Part shown: positions 44,142-53,595 of the stretch, piece by piece
Numbering within the stretch: position 1 is the first letter of the stretch
Layout: each line of letters opens with the position of its first letter
Assembly (NCBI GenBank): GCA_017404265.1
Contig: JAFRCS010000012.1
Location: 21,031-85,030 of the forward strand
Length of the DNA: 64,000 nucleotides
Direction of reading: 5' to 3'
DNA from: Mogibacterium sp.
Lineage (GTDB): Bacteria > Bacillota > Clostridia > Peptostreptococcales > Anaerovoracaceae
Position numbers and translations under genes: made by a program
The notes under the pieces: generated by a model
Seen by the model: only the letters and a program-made list of their open reading frames with translations
What the model was told of the DNA's origin: nothing
The model's database searches: none

Positions 44142-47100
44142 TTATTCCGTACGCAGAGCCACAACAGGGTCCTTGCGTGCCGCCATGCCCGATGGTATGA
44201 GTCCGGCTATGAACGTGAGGAATATGCTGATGAATACCAGCGCGACACCTCCCGCCGCAGGCAGTATCGCCTTGAGAGCAGAGATCTTGGTGAGGCCTAT
44301 CAGTATGTGGTTGATAGGCACAAGGAGTATCAGGCTCGCGCCTATTCCTATGACGCCCGCGCAGAGTCCGACGATGATGGTCTCCGCGTTGAATATGCGG
44401 GCGATGTCCTTCTTTGAGGCTCCGATCGCGCGGAGTATTCCGATCTCCTTGGTCCTCTCAAGGACGGAGATGTATGTTATGACTCCGATCATGATCGAGG
44501 ATACGATCAGCGAGATCGCCACGAATGCGATCAGCACGTAGCTTACCGCGTTGGTGATGTTCTTGACCGACTTGATCATGACGCCGGTGACATCGGTGTA
44601 GCTGATGACCTTGTCTTCATCGCCGTTGTCCTGCATCTCCTTGTTGTACTCGTCTATGAACTTCAGGAAGGCTTCCTTGGATTCGAAATCCTTGAGGTAG
44701 AACGACATCGCTTCAGGCTTAGCGAGATCTGCGTAGCCCAGCTTCCTGAGGTTGCGGTCGTAATTCGTCTCCTGGCCGCCCGATACATAGGCCGTTATAA
44801 GCCTTGTGATCTCATCTTCATCCATCTTCATGGTGAATGCGTCAGCTATGCCTGCGGCGTCGACCTTGATCAGGCCGCCTACAGTCTTAGCCGTGTTGAT
44901 CACTGCCGGAGGGACATTCTTTGCTGTCTCCGCAAGAGCTATTCCCTCCGCATAAGCCGCGACAGCGTTGACTGTCGAATCGCTCTTAAGGAATTCCTCC
45001 AGCAGAGAAGGCAATTTTTCTGCGGCAGTCGGGAGCATTACTCTTCCATCCGCATTTGCCAGGGATTCACGCAGCTCTTCCTCTGTTATGGTGATCCCCT
45101 GCTGCTCATACTGGGCAATTATGAACGGGATCATTTCAGGATGGCTTTCTATTTGTGTCTGAAGGGCCTGCGCCTGGCCTGACCACTCTTCGCGCATCGT
45201 CGCTGCCTGCTTTTTGAGTTCTGCAACGTACTCCTTGAGAAGCTTATTTACAACGGAACGATGCTTTCCTGTGTCAAGGTGGTCTCCGAGAGCTTTGTCG
45301 ATCGCCTCATCATCAAGAGGGATGGTGTACAGCTTATCCGGTTCCTGCGTAAGAAGGTCCTTCATGATCGCTCCTGCATTCGTACCGACGGCTGTCATGA
45401 TATCTTTTATCATTCCGCTTGGATCGGCGTCTTCAAGAGCATCCTGGATATTATCTTTGATGGCGTCCGTAACGGCATTCGGATCGATATCGCCGCCGAG
45501 CGCTTTCCTCAGCTTGTTTTCATCTATGCTTATCATGTCCTCGAAGCCGAGGCCCTCATCCGTCTTGTTGCGGATGGACTCAAATGTCTTGCCGCTGAAG
45601 ACGTCGGTGTTTTTGTTTTCCCGCTGTATCTTGACGATGTCGGACTCGGAGGCGTATTCGATCATGTGGCGAGTCAGGAGCGGCAGGTAGCCGATACCCG
45701 AATCCATCGCGTTTGCCGCAGAGACTTCCTTGGCGCATACGATGCCGGTGATCTTGAGTTTTTCGGACCTGTTTATCAGATCCTCCATGTAAGCGTCATC
45801 CTCCGACATGTCTTCCCAGACATCGTACGAGGAATTGCGTTTGTATGTATCGCATGAGTGCACCAGAGCGAATTCCATGCCGAGGAAGTCGTCATATGTC
45901 CATTCCAGCTGTTCGCTGGTGTTCTCCACCTCTTCGCCGTTCATGACATCGTTGATCATATCCTTCAGCTCCTGCGGGTCACGCAGACCGAGCGTATATA
46001 CGATGTAGTCGTTCAGCTGGTCCTCGCTGTCGAGCACCAGAAGAAGCTCGTTGTACTTCTCAGGCCATTTACCGGCGAGCACCTTGTACTGCGACTTCAA
46101 AAGCTCCTCGTTGTCCATCATCTGGAAGAAGACATCGCTGTTCATCATCGAGAAGTTGGACTGCTGGAAACCGCTCATGTACGACTGCATGATGGAGCCC
46201 GGGCTGACGCGCAGAGGTCCGTACTCCATGTTGGTAGAGTAGATGTTGACCGTGAGACCGTACGAATAATCGTAGGCATTGAACCAGTCGCCTATGGTAT
46301 CGATGTTAGTGTCCACGCGCTCCTTGAACGCGGCGAGGTCGTTGGTGCCGACACTTGCGAGCATGTCTGTCATTATGCGCTGCTCGTGGACTTTGTCGCC
46401 GGATGCCTCGCCCTCTGTGTCCTGGGCGTTTGCCATGAACGCCGCGATCATGGATGTCATGTCGGCGGTCTCAGCCTGTATGGTGAGAGGATAGGACGAA
46501 AGCGTGTCCTCCTCGAGTTTATCTATGTATGTCTGGAATCCGTGCGAGACGGAAAGTATGAGCGCTATGCCGATGATACCTATGCTGCCCGCGAATGCCG
46601 TGAGAAGCGTTCTGGCCTTTTTGGTCATCAGGTTGTTCAGAGAGAGGTGAAGCGCCGTCGCCATCGACATGGAGCGGTTGCGCCTGCCCGAAGCTCTCCC
46701 GCTTGCTTTGCGCCTTCCCGGCGCCGCCGTGTCCGCGAGACCTGCAGCATCTGCCGCGTCTACCGCTGCCGGTACTGCTCCGGCAAGAGCCGCGTTCGCC
46801 GCGCCCGGCACGAACGGATTGGAGTCGCTTATTACCCGACCGTCAGACAGCCTTACTATTCTTGTGGAGTAGGCTTCCGCAAGTTCAGGGTTATGTGTTA
46901 CCATGATGACCAGCCTGTCGGCGGATATCTCCTTGAGTATGCTCATGACCTGGGTGCTGGTCTCTGTATCGAGAGCGCCCGTAGGCTCGTCGGCGAGGAT
47001 GATGTCAGGGTCGTTGATGAGAGCTCGCGCTATGGCCACACGCTGCACCTGGCCGCCGGACATCTCGGCCGGCTTCTTGTTTATTTGATCGCCGAGTCCT

Positions 47101-47486
47101 ACCTGCTCAAGGGCTGCTATGGCGCGGGCCCTTCTCTCGGCCGCCGACACTCCGGAAAGCGTCAGAGCAAGCTCGACGTTGGAAAGTACATTCTGATGCG
47201 AAATGAGGTTATAGCTCTGGAATACGAAGCCTATAGTGTCATTTCTGTATGCGTCCCAGTCGGCATCCTTATACTCTTTGGTGCTGATCCCATCGATAAG
47301 AAGATCACCGTCCGTGTACTGGTCGAGTCCGCCCAGGATATTGAGCATGGTGGTCTTGCCGCATCCGGAAGGACCCAGCACCGACACGAATTCGCTCTCA
47401 CGAAAAGCCAGGCTCACGTCTCTGAGAGCGTGAACTGTTTCCGCGCCTGTTTTGTATTCCTTTGATATATTCCTTAATTCGAGCAT
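44142..47486 (-). CDS. ABC transporter, fused ATPase and FtsX-like permease (MacB type, very large)
   Basis: The protein has 1114 residues. The N-terminal ATPase has Walker [10 protein letters not shown] (Lys44), signature MSGGQVQR and ILADEP. An Ala/Arg-rich linker (about 225-255) leads to one membrane helix (about 275-295). An exceptionally long extracellular region (about 300-980), helical and acidic in parts, follows. The C-terminal FtsX domain has three helices, with [21 protein letters not shown] between the first two. Such proteins drive peptide export or signal to wall enzymes by mechanotransmission. Start 47486 ([14 protein letters not shown]) is the family opening; sequence upstream is not protein-like. 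There is no Shine-Dalgarno, and a TATAAT lies 10 bases before the start. Confidence 0.88.
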   Translation of the reverse strand: MLELRNISKEYKTGAETVHALRDVSLAFRESEFVSVLGPSGCGKTTMLNILGGLDQYTDGDLLIDGISTKEYKDADWDAYRNDTIGFVFQSYNLISHQNVLSNVELALTLSGVSAAERRARAIAALEQVGLGDQINKKPAEMSGGQVQRVAIARALINDPDIILADEPTGALDTETSTQVMSILKEISADRLVIMVTHNPELAEAYSTRIVRLSDGRVISDSNPFVPGAANAALAGAVPAAVDAADAAGLADTAAPGRRKASGRASGRRNRSMSMATALHLSLNNLMTKKARTLLTAFAGSIGIIGIALILSVSHGFQTYIDKLEEDTLSSYPLTIQAETADMTSMIAAFMANAQDTEGEASGDKVHEQRIMTDMLASVGTNDLAAFKERVDTNIDTIGDWFNAYDYSYGLTVNIYSTNMEYGPLRVSPGSIMQSYMSGFQQSNFSMMNSDVFFQMMDNEELLKSQYKVLAGKWPEKYNELLLVLDSEDQLNDYIVYTLGLRDPQELKDMINDVMNGEEVENTSEQLEWTYDDFLGMEFALVHSCDTYKRNSSYDVWEDMSEDDAYMEDLINRSEKLKITGIVCAKEVSAANAMDSGIGYLPLLTRHMIEYASESDIVKIQRENKNTDVFSGKTFESIRNKTDEGLGFEDMISIDENKLRKALGGDIDPNAVTDAIKDNIQDALEDADPSGMIKDIMTAVGTNAGAIMKDLLTQEPDKLYTIPLDDEAIDKALGDHLDTGKHRSVVNKLLKEYVAELKKQAATMREEWSGQAQALQTQIESHPEMIPFIIAQYEQQGITITEEELRESLANADGRVMLPTAAEKLPSLLEEFLKSDSTVNAVAAYAEGIALAETAKNVPPAVINTAKTVGGLIKVDAAGIADAFTMKMDEDEITRLITAYVSGGQETNYDRNLRKLGYADLAKPEAMSFYLKDFESKEAFLKFIDEYNKEMQDNGDEDKVISYTDVTGVMIKSVKNITNAVSYVLIAFVAISLIVSSIMIGVITYISVLERTKEIGILRAIGASKKDIARIFNAETIIVGLCAGVIGIGASLILLVPINHILIGLTKISALKAILPAAGGVALVFISIFLTFIAGLIPSGMAARKDPVVALRTE

Positions 47487-47496
47487 AGACAGATGA

Positions 47497-47502
47497 ATTA
47501 TA
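47497..47502 (-). promoter_or_regulatory. -10 box of the large ABC gene
   Basis: TATAAT on the minus strand, ending 10 bases before the ATG at 47486. No good -35 is visible. It predicts a very short 5' leader. Confidence 0.4.
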
Positions 47503-47568
47503 TAACAAATGATGATAAAATACACGCGGACTGCGTTTTGCAATAAAACAATTAACAAGGAAATAATA

Positions 47569-49362
47569 ATGGTAAATAACTGGACACTTAATGAAAACGG
47601 AAACATCGTATTCCCGGTCCCTGAAACGGTAAAGATCCCGTGGGACAAGAGCAGGGGCGAACTGCCGCTGACAGTGGAATACTTCAACGGAACCATGTAC
47701 GAGAAGGTGGAGGAGACCGCTAAAAAGCATCCTCTGATGATCGCTCTCGACTTCATGGGCAAGCACATCACATATAAATACATGATTGACCAGATCAATC
47801 TCTGCGCAAAGTCACTCAGAGTACTGGGCATACGCGAGGATGACAGGGTCACCATCGCCATGCCTAACTGTCCGCAGGCTATCTACATGCTTTATGCGGT
47901 CAACCTGGTGGGAGCGGTCGCCAACATGGTGCACCCTCTCAGCGCGGAAAAAGAGATAGAGAACTACCTCAACATGTCCAATTCCGTGATGGTGGTCACG
48001 CTCGACCAGTTCTATCACAAGATAGAGGCCATCCGTAAAAATACAAAGATACAGAACGTTATCATTGCCCGTATAAGGGACGAGCTGACGAGACCTATCA
48101 GGGTCGGCTACATGCTGACAGAGGGTCGAAAGATACAGAAGATCCCTAAAGAGGCGCCTGTGTTCCAGTGGCCTGACTTTATGAGCCTGGGCAGACACTG
48201 CGGCTACGAGTACAAGGTCAGCAGAAAGCCTGATGACCCGGCGGCCATCCTCTACTCCGGAGGAACCACGGGCATCACCAAGGGCATAGTGCTTACCAAC
48301 CTCAACTTCAACGCTCTTGCCGGTCAGGTAATCGCGGCAAACCCTATCTACAGGATAGGCGACAAAATGCTGGCCGCGATGCCTATATTCCACGGCTTCG
48401 GCCTTGGAGTATGTATACACACGATGCTGGCAGGCGGCGGACGCTGCGTGCTGGTGCCGAGGTTTACGCCAAAGAGCTATGCAAAGCTGATCACAAAGTA
48501 CAGATGCAACTTCATCGCGGGAGTCCCGACTCTTTTCGAGGCCCTGCTGAGGCTGCCGTCAATGGAAGGAAAGGACCTCTCGTCGCTGAAGGGCGTTTTC
48601 TCGGGCGGAGACTCGCTTTCGGTAGAACTCAAAAAGAAGTTCGACAAATTCCTTTATGACCACAAGTCAAAGATACAGGTACGCGAAGGCTACGGCACAA
48701 CGGAGAGCGTTACGGCAGCCTGCCTGACTCCTCCGCAGATGCACAAGGAAGGCAGCATAGGCATACCGTTCCCTGACATGTACTACAAGATCGTCAAGCC
48801 GGGCACAGCAGAAGAGCTCCCGTACGGTGAGGAGGGAGAGATCATTATGTCGGGACCGACCGTGATGGCCGGCTACCTCGACATGCCTGCCGAGACTGCC
48901 GAGACACTGAGAGAGCACGCGGACGGCCTCACCTGGCTGTACACGGGCGACCTCGGAACGATGGATGATGAAGGCTTCATCTACTTCCGAGGCAGAGCAA
49001 AGAGGATGATCATCTCATCCGGATACAACATCTATCCGGCACAGCTGGAGAACATCTTTGACGCTCACGAGAAGGTGCAGATGAGCTGCGCCATCGGAGT
49101 GCCTGACGACTACAAGATGGAGAAGGTCAAGATGTTCGTCATGCCTAAGAAGGGGATCAAGGGAGACGAGGCTCTCAAAGAGGAACTGCTGGCATATGCA
49201 AGAAAAAACATCGCGAAATACGCGATGCCGTACGATATAGAATTCCGTGAGGAGCTGCCAAAGACCCTGGTGGGCAAGGTGGCATACCGCGTCCTCGAGG
49301 AAGAGGAGGAAGCGAAGCGCAAAGCAGAGCAAGCGGCCAAAGCCGCGGAACCGGAGGCATAA
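47569..49362 (+). CDS. Acyl-CoA synthetase / AMP-dependent ligase (class I adenylate-forming)
   Basis: This enzyme has 597 residues. The AMP-binding P-loop ILYSGGTTGITKGIVLTN, the VREGYGTTES motif, YTGDLG and the C-terminal RAKRMIISSGYNIYP and KTLVGKVAYR (catalytic lysine near the end) are all present. It should activate a carboxylic acid as adenylate and transfer it to CoA or a carrier; a medium- or long-chain fatty acid or aryl acid cannot be distinguished. AAGGAA precedes the ATG at 47569. The Lys/Glu/Ala-rich tail is extra. The next gene starts one base after its stop. Confidence 0.9.
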   Translation: MVNNWTLNENGNIVFPVPETVKIPWDKSRGELPLTVEYFNGTMYEKVEETAKKHPLMIALDFMGKHITYKYMIDQINLCAKSLRVLGIREDDRVTIAMPNCPQAIYMLYAVNLVGAVANMVHPLSAEKEIENYLNMSNSVMVVTLDQFYHKIEAIRKNTKIQNVIIARIRDELTRPIRVGYMLTEGRKIQKIPKEAPVFQWPDFMSLGRHCGYEYKVSRKPDDPAAILYSGGTTGITKGIVLTNLNFNALAGQVIAANPIYRIGDKMLAAMPIFHGFGLGVCIHTMLAGGGRCVLVPRFTPKSYAKLITKYRCNFIAGVPTLFEALLRLPSMEGKDLSSLKGVFSGGDSLSVELKKKFDKFLYDHKSKIQVREGYGTTESVTAACLTPPQMHKEGSIGIPFPDMYYKIVKPGTAEELPYGEEGEIIMSGPTVMAGYLDMPAETAETLREHADGLTWLYTGDLGTMDDEGFIYFRGRAKRMIISSGYNIYPAQLENIFDAHEKVQMSCAIGVPDDYKMEKVKMFVMPKKGIKGDEALKEELLAYARKNIAKYAMPYDIEFREELPKTLVGKVAYRVLEEEEEAKRKAEQAAKAAEPEA

Positions 49363-49363
49363 A

Positions 49364-50419
49364 ATGCTGAGACAGGATCTGGATCTGGCATGGATGCTGC
49401 AGTACGAGAACATCGCCTGGTATGAGGACGGCAAGGTCTACATACTGGACCGCCGCATCTACCCTATCGACGTGAAGAAGGTCGTGTGCAACAACCACCG
49501 TGAAGTAGCGGCTGCGATCAAGGACATGGTCACCCAGAGCGCGGGGCCTTATGTTGCCGCGGCCATGGGCATGGCCCTTGCCGCGCATGAGTGCGCCGGC
49601 AGATCGGAAGCCGATCAGATCGATTATCTGACCAAAGCCGCCTACACCATATCTCACGCGAGGCCAACCACCACGTGGCGCATGCAGAAGATCACCGAAG
49701 AGTGTCTGAGCGCCGCGAAGGACGCGCTTAAGTTCGGCATCCAGGATGTATCGGATGCAGTCAGAGATCTCGCGATCGACCAGAGCAACCGCAGATACGA
49801 GGGCATTGGCAGAACAGGCAAATATCTGGCAGAGCTCTTTCCTAAGAAGGGAGCCATAATGACCCAGTGCTTTGCCGAGACCATAGTCGGCATGATGCTG
49901 AGAGAAGCCAAGAAGCAGAAGAAGGATATCAGGATATTCTGCCCTGAGACCAGGCCGTATTTCCAGGGCTCGCGTCTTACCGCTACGGTCTGCCGCGACA
50001 TGGGATTCGACGTTACCGTCATCACCGACAACATGCCGGCGGCGGTCATGAAAAATGAAGGCATAGACCTGTTTACTTCAGCGGCGGACGTCATCTGCTG
50101 TGACGGACATGTTGTCAATAAGGTAGGGACCTATCAGATAGCGATAGCCGCAAAGTATCACGGAGTGCCTTACTACGTGAGCGGCACGCCTGATCAGGGA
50201 CATCCGACCGTGGATACAGTAAAGATAGAGATGAGAGATCCGGAATTTGTGCTGCAGGCCATGGGAGTTCCGACGGCAAATCAGTATGTGAAAGGATACT
50301 ATCCTGCATTCGACATAACACCGCCGGAGCTCGTGAGTGGAGTGGTCACAGATCAGGGCGTTCTGTCGCCGTACAAACTGGAAGATTACAAAGGAGTAAA
50401 GGATCAGTTCTTAGTCTGA
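49364..50419 (+). CDS. eIF2B/MtnA-fold protein with altered active site
   Basis: This 351-residue protein resembles methylthioribose-1-phosphate isomerase. The catalytic Cys is kept (Cys169 in IMTQCFAET), as are CPETRPYFQGSRLTA, VTVITDNMPAAVM and NKVGTYQIA. The position of the MtnA catalytic Asp (N-G-D in MtnA) is Gly-His here (CDGHVVNK, His249). It may therefore be an isomerase for another sugar phosphate or a non-catalytic relative. GGAGG lies inside the end of the CoA ligase gene, so the two are coupled; the functional link is unknown. Its 3' end overlaps the convergent DMT gene by 16 bases. Confidence 0.78.
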   Translation: MLRQDLDLAWMLQYENIAWYEDGKVYILDRRIYPIDVKKVVCNNHREVAAAIKDMVTQSAGPYVAAAMGMALAAHECAGRSEADQIDYLTKAAYTISHARPTTTWRMQKITEECLSAAKDALKFGIQDVSDAVRDLAIDQSNRRYEGIGRTGKYLAELFPKKGAIMTQCFAETIVGMMLREAKKQKKDIRIFCPETRPYFQGSRLTATVCRDMGFDVTVITDNMPAAVMKNEGIDLFTSAADVICCDGHVVNKVGTYQIAIAAKYHGVPYYVSGTPDQGHPTVDTVKIEMRDPEFVLQAMGVPTANQYVKGYYPAFDITPPELVSGVVTDQGVLSPYKLEDYKGVKDQFLV

Positions 50420-51306
50420 TCTTTGCGGGCTGCCCTTTCCTGTATCCAGGAAGGCAGAACGATAGCAATAAGGATGAGGATGGCTCCGGCTATGATGGCC
50501 GGGGTCATTTTTTCATGCAGGAACACGATGCCCAGAACAGCTGCGGTGAGCGGGTTGAATACCGCAAGTATGCCCGCGCGTTCCGCCGTGATGTACTTCT
50601 GTCCGAAAGGCTGTATGGTGAAGCCGACGCAGCTGCAGATGATGGCGAGCGCCAGCACGGCTCCCCACTCTGTGCCGCTCTGCGGCAGGCGTATCTCCTC
50701 AAAGAAGAACGCGCCTATGTACGCGAAGACTGCGATGAAGAGGAGCTGATATATCGATACAACCATGAGGTCGTCGTTCTTGGCCGCAGTATCCGTGACT
50801 ATGACCGAAAGCGAATACCAGACAGTCCCAAGAAGGACCAGAAGCTCGCCTTTGGTGAATCCTATGTGATCGCCTTTGAGCGTCAGCAGAGCGACGCCTG
50901 CCAGACAAAGGACGGCGGATATGACGGTTATCTTATCCGGCAGTCTCCTGTAGATGATACATGCAAGAGCCGGCACGGTGACTACCACCATGCCCTCAAG
51001 GAAAGCCGTGACTGAAGACGCTGTCGTCTTGAGACCCATCATCTCGGTCAGCATCGCAAGGAAGAAGGTAGCGCCAATGAGCGCGCAGTGGAAGAGCGTT
51101 TTGGCATCCACCTTGGTTATGCTCTTGCGGAAGAGTATCGCGATGATGATGAAAGCGATGGTGAATCTGATCGCAATGGTCAGGAAAGGCCCCATGGAAC
51201 GCATGGCGATCTTTCCGAACAGCAAAGAGCTGGCCCTAAGCGCCAGAGCCAGTCCTACAAGGAATTCACCCTTTCGTTCATTCATCTCGATGTTTATCTT
51301 TTTCAT
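50404..51306 (-). CDS. DMT superfamily (EamA) transporter
   Basis: This 300-residue protein has ten hydrophobic segments in two EamA repeats. GATFFLAMLTEMMGLKTTASSVTAFLEGMVVVTVPALA and the second-half AGILAVFNPLTAAVLGIVFLHEKMTPAIIAGAILI are typical. It probably exports amino acids or other metabolites. The ATG at 51306 has no Shine-Dalgarno but sits 6 bases after a TATAAT, which predicts leaderless translation; an internal ATG at 51285 has only a weak GAG site. Confidence 0.87.
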   Translation of the reverse strand: MKKINIEMNERKGEFLVGLALALRASSLLFGKIAMRSMGPFLTIAIRFTIAFIIIAILFRKSITKVDAKTLFHCALIGATFFLAMLTEMMGLKTTASSVTAFLEGMVVVTVPALACIIYRRLPDKITVISAVLCLAGVALLTLKGDHIGFTKGELLVLLGTVWYSLSVIVTDTAAKNDDLMVVSIYQLLFIAVFAYIGAFFFEEIRLPQSGTEWGAVLALAIICSCVGFTIQPFGQKYITAERAGILAVFNPLTAAVLGIVFLHEKMTPAIIAGAILILIAIVLPSWIQERAARKDQTKN

Positions 51307-51312
51307 GCCGCA

Positions 51313-51342
51313 ATTATATATTCAACAGACGCGGTTGTTCAA
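51313..51342 (-). promoter_or_regulatory. Promoter placing transcription start at the DMT start codon
   Basis: On the minus strand, TTGAAC (51342-51337), an 18-base spacer and TATAAT (51318-51313), then 6 bases to the ATG. By normal spacing, the first transcribed base is the A of the ATG. Confidence 0.65.
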
Positions 51343-51411
51343 GAAATGTAAACCAAAAATGATAGGCGCAGGGGCTTGCATGGAGTGGTACAATAGTAAG
51401 GAACGAAAAAA

Positions 51412-51429
51412 GCGCGGCCAAAGCCGCGG
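51412..51429 (+). other. Hairpin in the leader of the G3E GTPase operon
   Basis: CGCGGC-CAAA-GCCGCG, without a T-run, between an extended -10-like TGGTACAAT (about 51382-51390) and the ribosome site of the first G3E gene. Function is unknown. No Zur-box palindrome was recognised here. Confidence 0.35.
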
Positions 51430-51458
51430 ACCATCATATACAGAAAGAAGGAAACACA

Positions 51459-52592
51459 ATGGCAAAAGTAGATATCTTTTCGGGATTCCTCGGAGCAGGA
51501 AAGACGACGCTTATCAAGAAACTCATAGCGGAAGGCTATGATACAAAGAACATCGTGCTCATCGAGAACGAGTTCGGTGAGATCGGAGTAGACACCGGCT
51601 TCCTCAGGGAATCGGGAGTAAAGATCAATGAGATGGTAGCAGGCTGCATCTGCTGCACTCTGGTCGGAGATTTCGGCAAGGCCCTCAACGAGGTTATCGA
51701 GCAGTACGATCCGGACAGGATACTCATAGAGCCGTCTGGAGTCGGCAAGCTATCCGACGTCATTATCGCGGTGCAGGATCTTCAGAACGACAAGATTGAA
51801 CTGAACGGATTCACGACCGTGGTCGATGCCAAGAGATATAAGATGTACATGGAGAACTTTGGCGAGTTTTTCGCGAACCAGGTAGAGCACGCAAGCTCCA
51901 TCTTCCTTTCGCACCAGCAGAGCATGACTTCCGCCGAGCTCGATGAGGTCGTAAAGGACATCAGGACGCTCAATAAGACCGCGCAAGTCGTAACGACTGA
52001 CTGGGATCAGCTGTCCGGCGCCAAGATGCTCGAGGTCATGGAGTCCGACAAGACGCTTAACGCCGAACTCGACAAGCTCAGAGAAGAGGCATACGAGGAA
52101 CTCGAGGCTCATGAACATGAGCATGAACATGATCACGACCATGACCATGAACACCATCATCACCACCATCATCACGATGATGATGAACACGAACATTGCG
52201 AACATCATCATGACCATGATCATGATGAACATGATCACGAGCACCACCATCATGACCACGACCATGAGTGCGGATGCGGACATCACCACCATCACCATCA
52301 TCACCACCACGGACACGATGCTGATGAGGTGTTCGATGAAGTCGGAGCTCAGACAAGCAACAAGTACACCAGGGCTGAACTTGAAGACATCATCGACAGC
52401 CTGGACGAATGCGGCGAGGTCATCAGAGCAAAGGGCATCGTAGAAAACGCTGACGGCGGATGGCTCGAGTTCGACTATGTACCGGGCGAGGGCGAGGTCA
52501 GAGAGACCGGAGCCGAAGCTACGGGCATGGTAGCTGTCATCGGAACAAGACTCAACAAGGAGAAACTGCACGAGCTGTTTAAACTGTCATGA
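51459..52592 (+). CDS. G3E family GTPase with His-rich metal-binding segment (CobW/ZNG1-like)
   Basis: This 377-residue GTPase belongs to the metal chaperone family. It has Walker A GFLGAGKTT, IENEFGE, and the metal-binding CxCC motif GCICCT (about residues 64-68). Between the GTPase and the C-terminal domain (about 217-286) lies a run of His/Asp/Glu with stretches of up to nine histidines, which should hold several Zn, Ni or Co ions. The C-terminal part (RAKGIVENADGGWLEFDYVPGEGEV) is the CobW C-domain. Role: metal storage and delivery to target enzymes. AAGGAAA precedes the ATG. Confidence 0.93.
   Translation: MAKVDIFSGFLGAGKTTLIKKLIAEGYDTKNIVLIENEFGEIGVDTGFLRESGVKINEMVAGCICCTLVGDFGKALNEVIEQYDPDRILIEPSGVGKLSDVIIAVQDLQNDKIELNGFTTVVDAKRYKMYMENFGEFFANQVEHASSIFLSHQQSMTSAELDEVVKDIRTLNKTAQVVTTDWDQLSGAKMLEVMESDKTLNAELDKLREEAYEELEAHEHEHEHDHDHDHEHHHHHHHHDDDEHEHCEHHHDHDHDEHDHEHHHHDHDHECGCGHHHHHHHHHHGHDADEVFDEVGAQTSNKYTRAELEDIIDSLDECGEVIRAKGIVENADGGWLEFDYVPGEGEVRETGAEATGMVAVIGTRLNKEKLHELFKLS
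52108..52318 (+). repeat. CAT/CAC/GAT-rich low-complexity coding segment (His/Asp/Glu tract)
   Basis: About 70 codons, almost all CAT, CAC, GAT, GAC or GAA, within the first G3E gene. It is in frame and protein-driven. The antisense reading frames through it are artefacts. Confidence 0.9.
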
Positions 52593-53530
52593 GAGAAATA
52601 CCTGTTTATCTGTTCACCGGCTTCCTCGGAGCCGGCAAGACATCATTCATAAAGGAAACGCTCGAGAATCATGAGTTCGGCGATGATGGCCGCACCCTTC
52701 TTTTGATATGCGAGAACGGCGAAGTCCAGTATGAACCGGAAAAGTTCGTGGGGCCGGGAGTCAGGGTGGAACGCATAAAGACTGAAGCCGAGCTGAACGA
52801 AGTTAATCTGGGAAGGATGGACAGGCAGGGCGGATTTGACCGCGTGGTCGTAGAGATGAACGGCATGTGGGAGAATCAGAAACTCTTTGCTGCCATGCCT
52901 CCTGACTGGATCATCGCGCAGGAGATGGCGCTCTTCGATACCACCACATTCATGATGTACAACAAGAACATGCGCCAGCTCTGCTTCAACAAAATGCAGA
53001 CTGCGGACATGGTGGTCTTCAACCGCTGCGAAAAGGGCTTCGACAAGATGCCTTACCACAAGGAAGTCAGGATCGCCAACCGCCGCAACATGATAGTCTA
53101 CGAGTACGGCATAGACGACATAGAACCTGACGACATCATTGATCCTCTGCCTTACGACATGAAGGCATCCAAAATAAAGATAGAGGACGAGTGGTACGCG
53201 GAGTGGTACAGGGACATCAACGAGAACGAGGACGATTACGACGGCAAGACCTTCATCATAAAAGGCCGTGTCGCTCTCTCCGATGAGCTGCCTGAGGGGC
53301 AGTTCGCTTTCGGCCGCCACGTGATGACCTGCTGCGAGGCGGACATACAGTTTGCCGGCCTGCTCGCATATTACGCGGGCGCTGAAAAACTCAGTGTCGG
53401 CGACTGGATCGAGATCACCGCTAAAGTGCGCTGCGAATACACCGACGCGTACCAGGAAAAGGGCCCTGTCCTGTACATCAGGAATCTTAAAAATTGTGAA
53501 GCATGCAAGCCTGAGGTAGCAACCTTCTGA
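52589..53530 (+). CDS. G3E GTPase-like protein fused to a YcgQ-like (DUF1980) C-terminal domain
   Basis: The product has 313 residues. The N-terminus keeps the P-loop (TGFLGAGKTSF) but lacks the CxCC motif, having LLICENGEVQYEP where G3E proteins have ENEFGE and the metal cysteines, and VFNRCEK replaces NKxD. Residues about 215-313 (GKTFIIKGRVALSD, FAFGRHVMTCCEADIQFAGLLAYY, WIEITAKVRCEY, LYIRNLKNCEACKPEV) resemble the C-terminal OB-like domain of YcgQ/TIGR03943 proteins, which are linked to zinc homeostasis. The ATG overlaps the upstream stop, so the pair is made together. Confidence 0.75.
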   Translation: MREIPVYLFTGFLGAGKTSFIKETLENHEFGDDGRTLLLICENGEVQYEPEKFVGPGVRVERIKTEAELNEVNLGRMDRQGGFDRVVVEMNGMWENQKLFAAMPPDWIIAQEMALFDTTTFMMYNKNMRQLCFNKMQTADMVVFNRCEKGFDKMPYHKEVRIANRRNMIVYEYGIDDIEPDDIIDPLPYDMKASKIKIEDEWYAEWYRDINENEDDYDGKTFIIKGRVALSDELPEGQFAFGRHVMTCCEADIQFAGLLAYYAGAEKLSVGDWIEITAKVRCEYTDAYQEKGPVLYIRNLKNCEACKPEVATF

Positions 53531-53565
53531 TAATATATACCGGTAATAATATCGGTTATCAGAAG
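53524..53565 (+). other. Long imperfect hairpin ahead of the lysozyme gene
   Basis: CTTCTGATAA (53524-53533) pairs with TTATCAGAAG (53556-53565), and CCG/CGG extends it inside. The left arm includes the stop codon of the upstream gene. No T-run follows. It may be an operator or an RNA processing or stability element. Confidence 0.45.
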
Positions 53566-53595
53566 CGCAATTGCGACCGAAAGGGGAGCATACAA

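Noticed and set aside
45858..47465. 535-codon open frame on the plus strand
   Set aside because: Antisense to the ABC protein gene, whose Walker and signature motifs are intact.
51750..52571. 273-codon minus-strand frame with apparent transmembrane stretches of Val and Met
   Set aside because: The Val/Met runs are the reverse complement of the His/Asp codons of the G3E gene.
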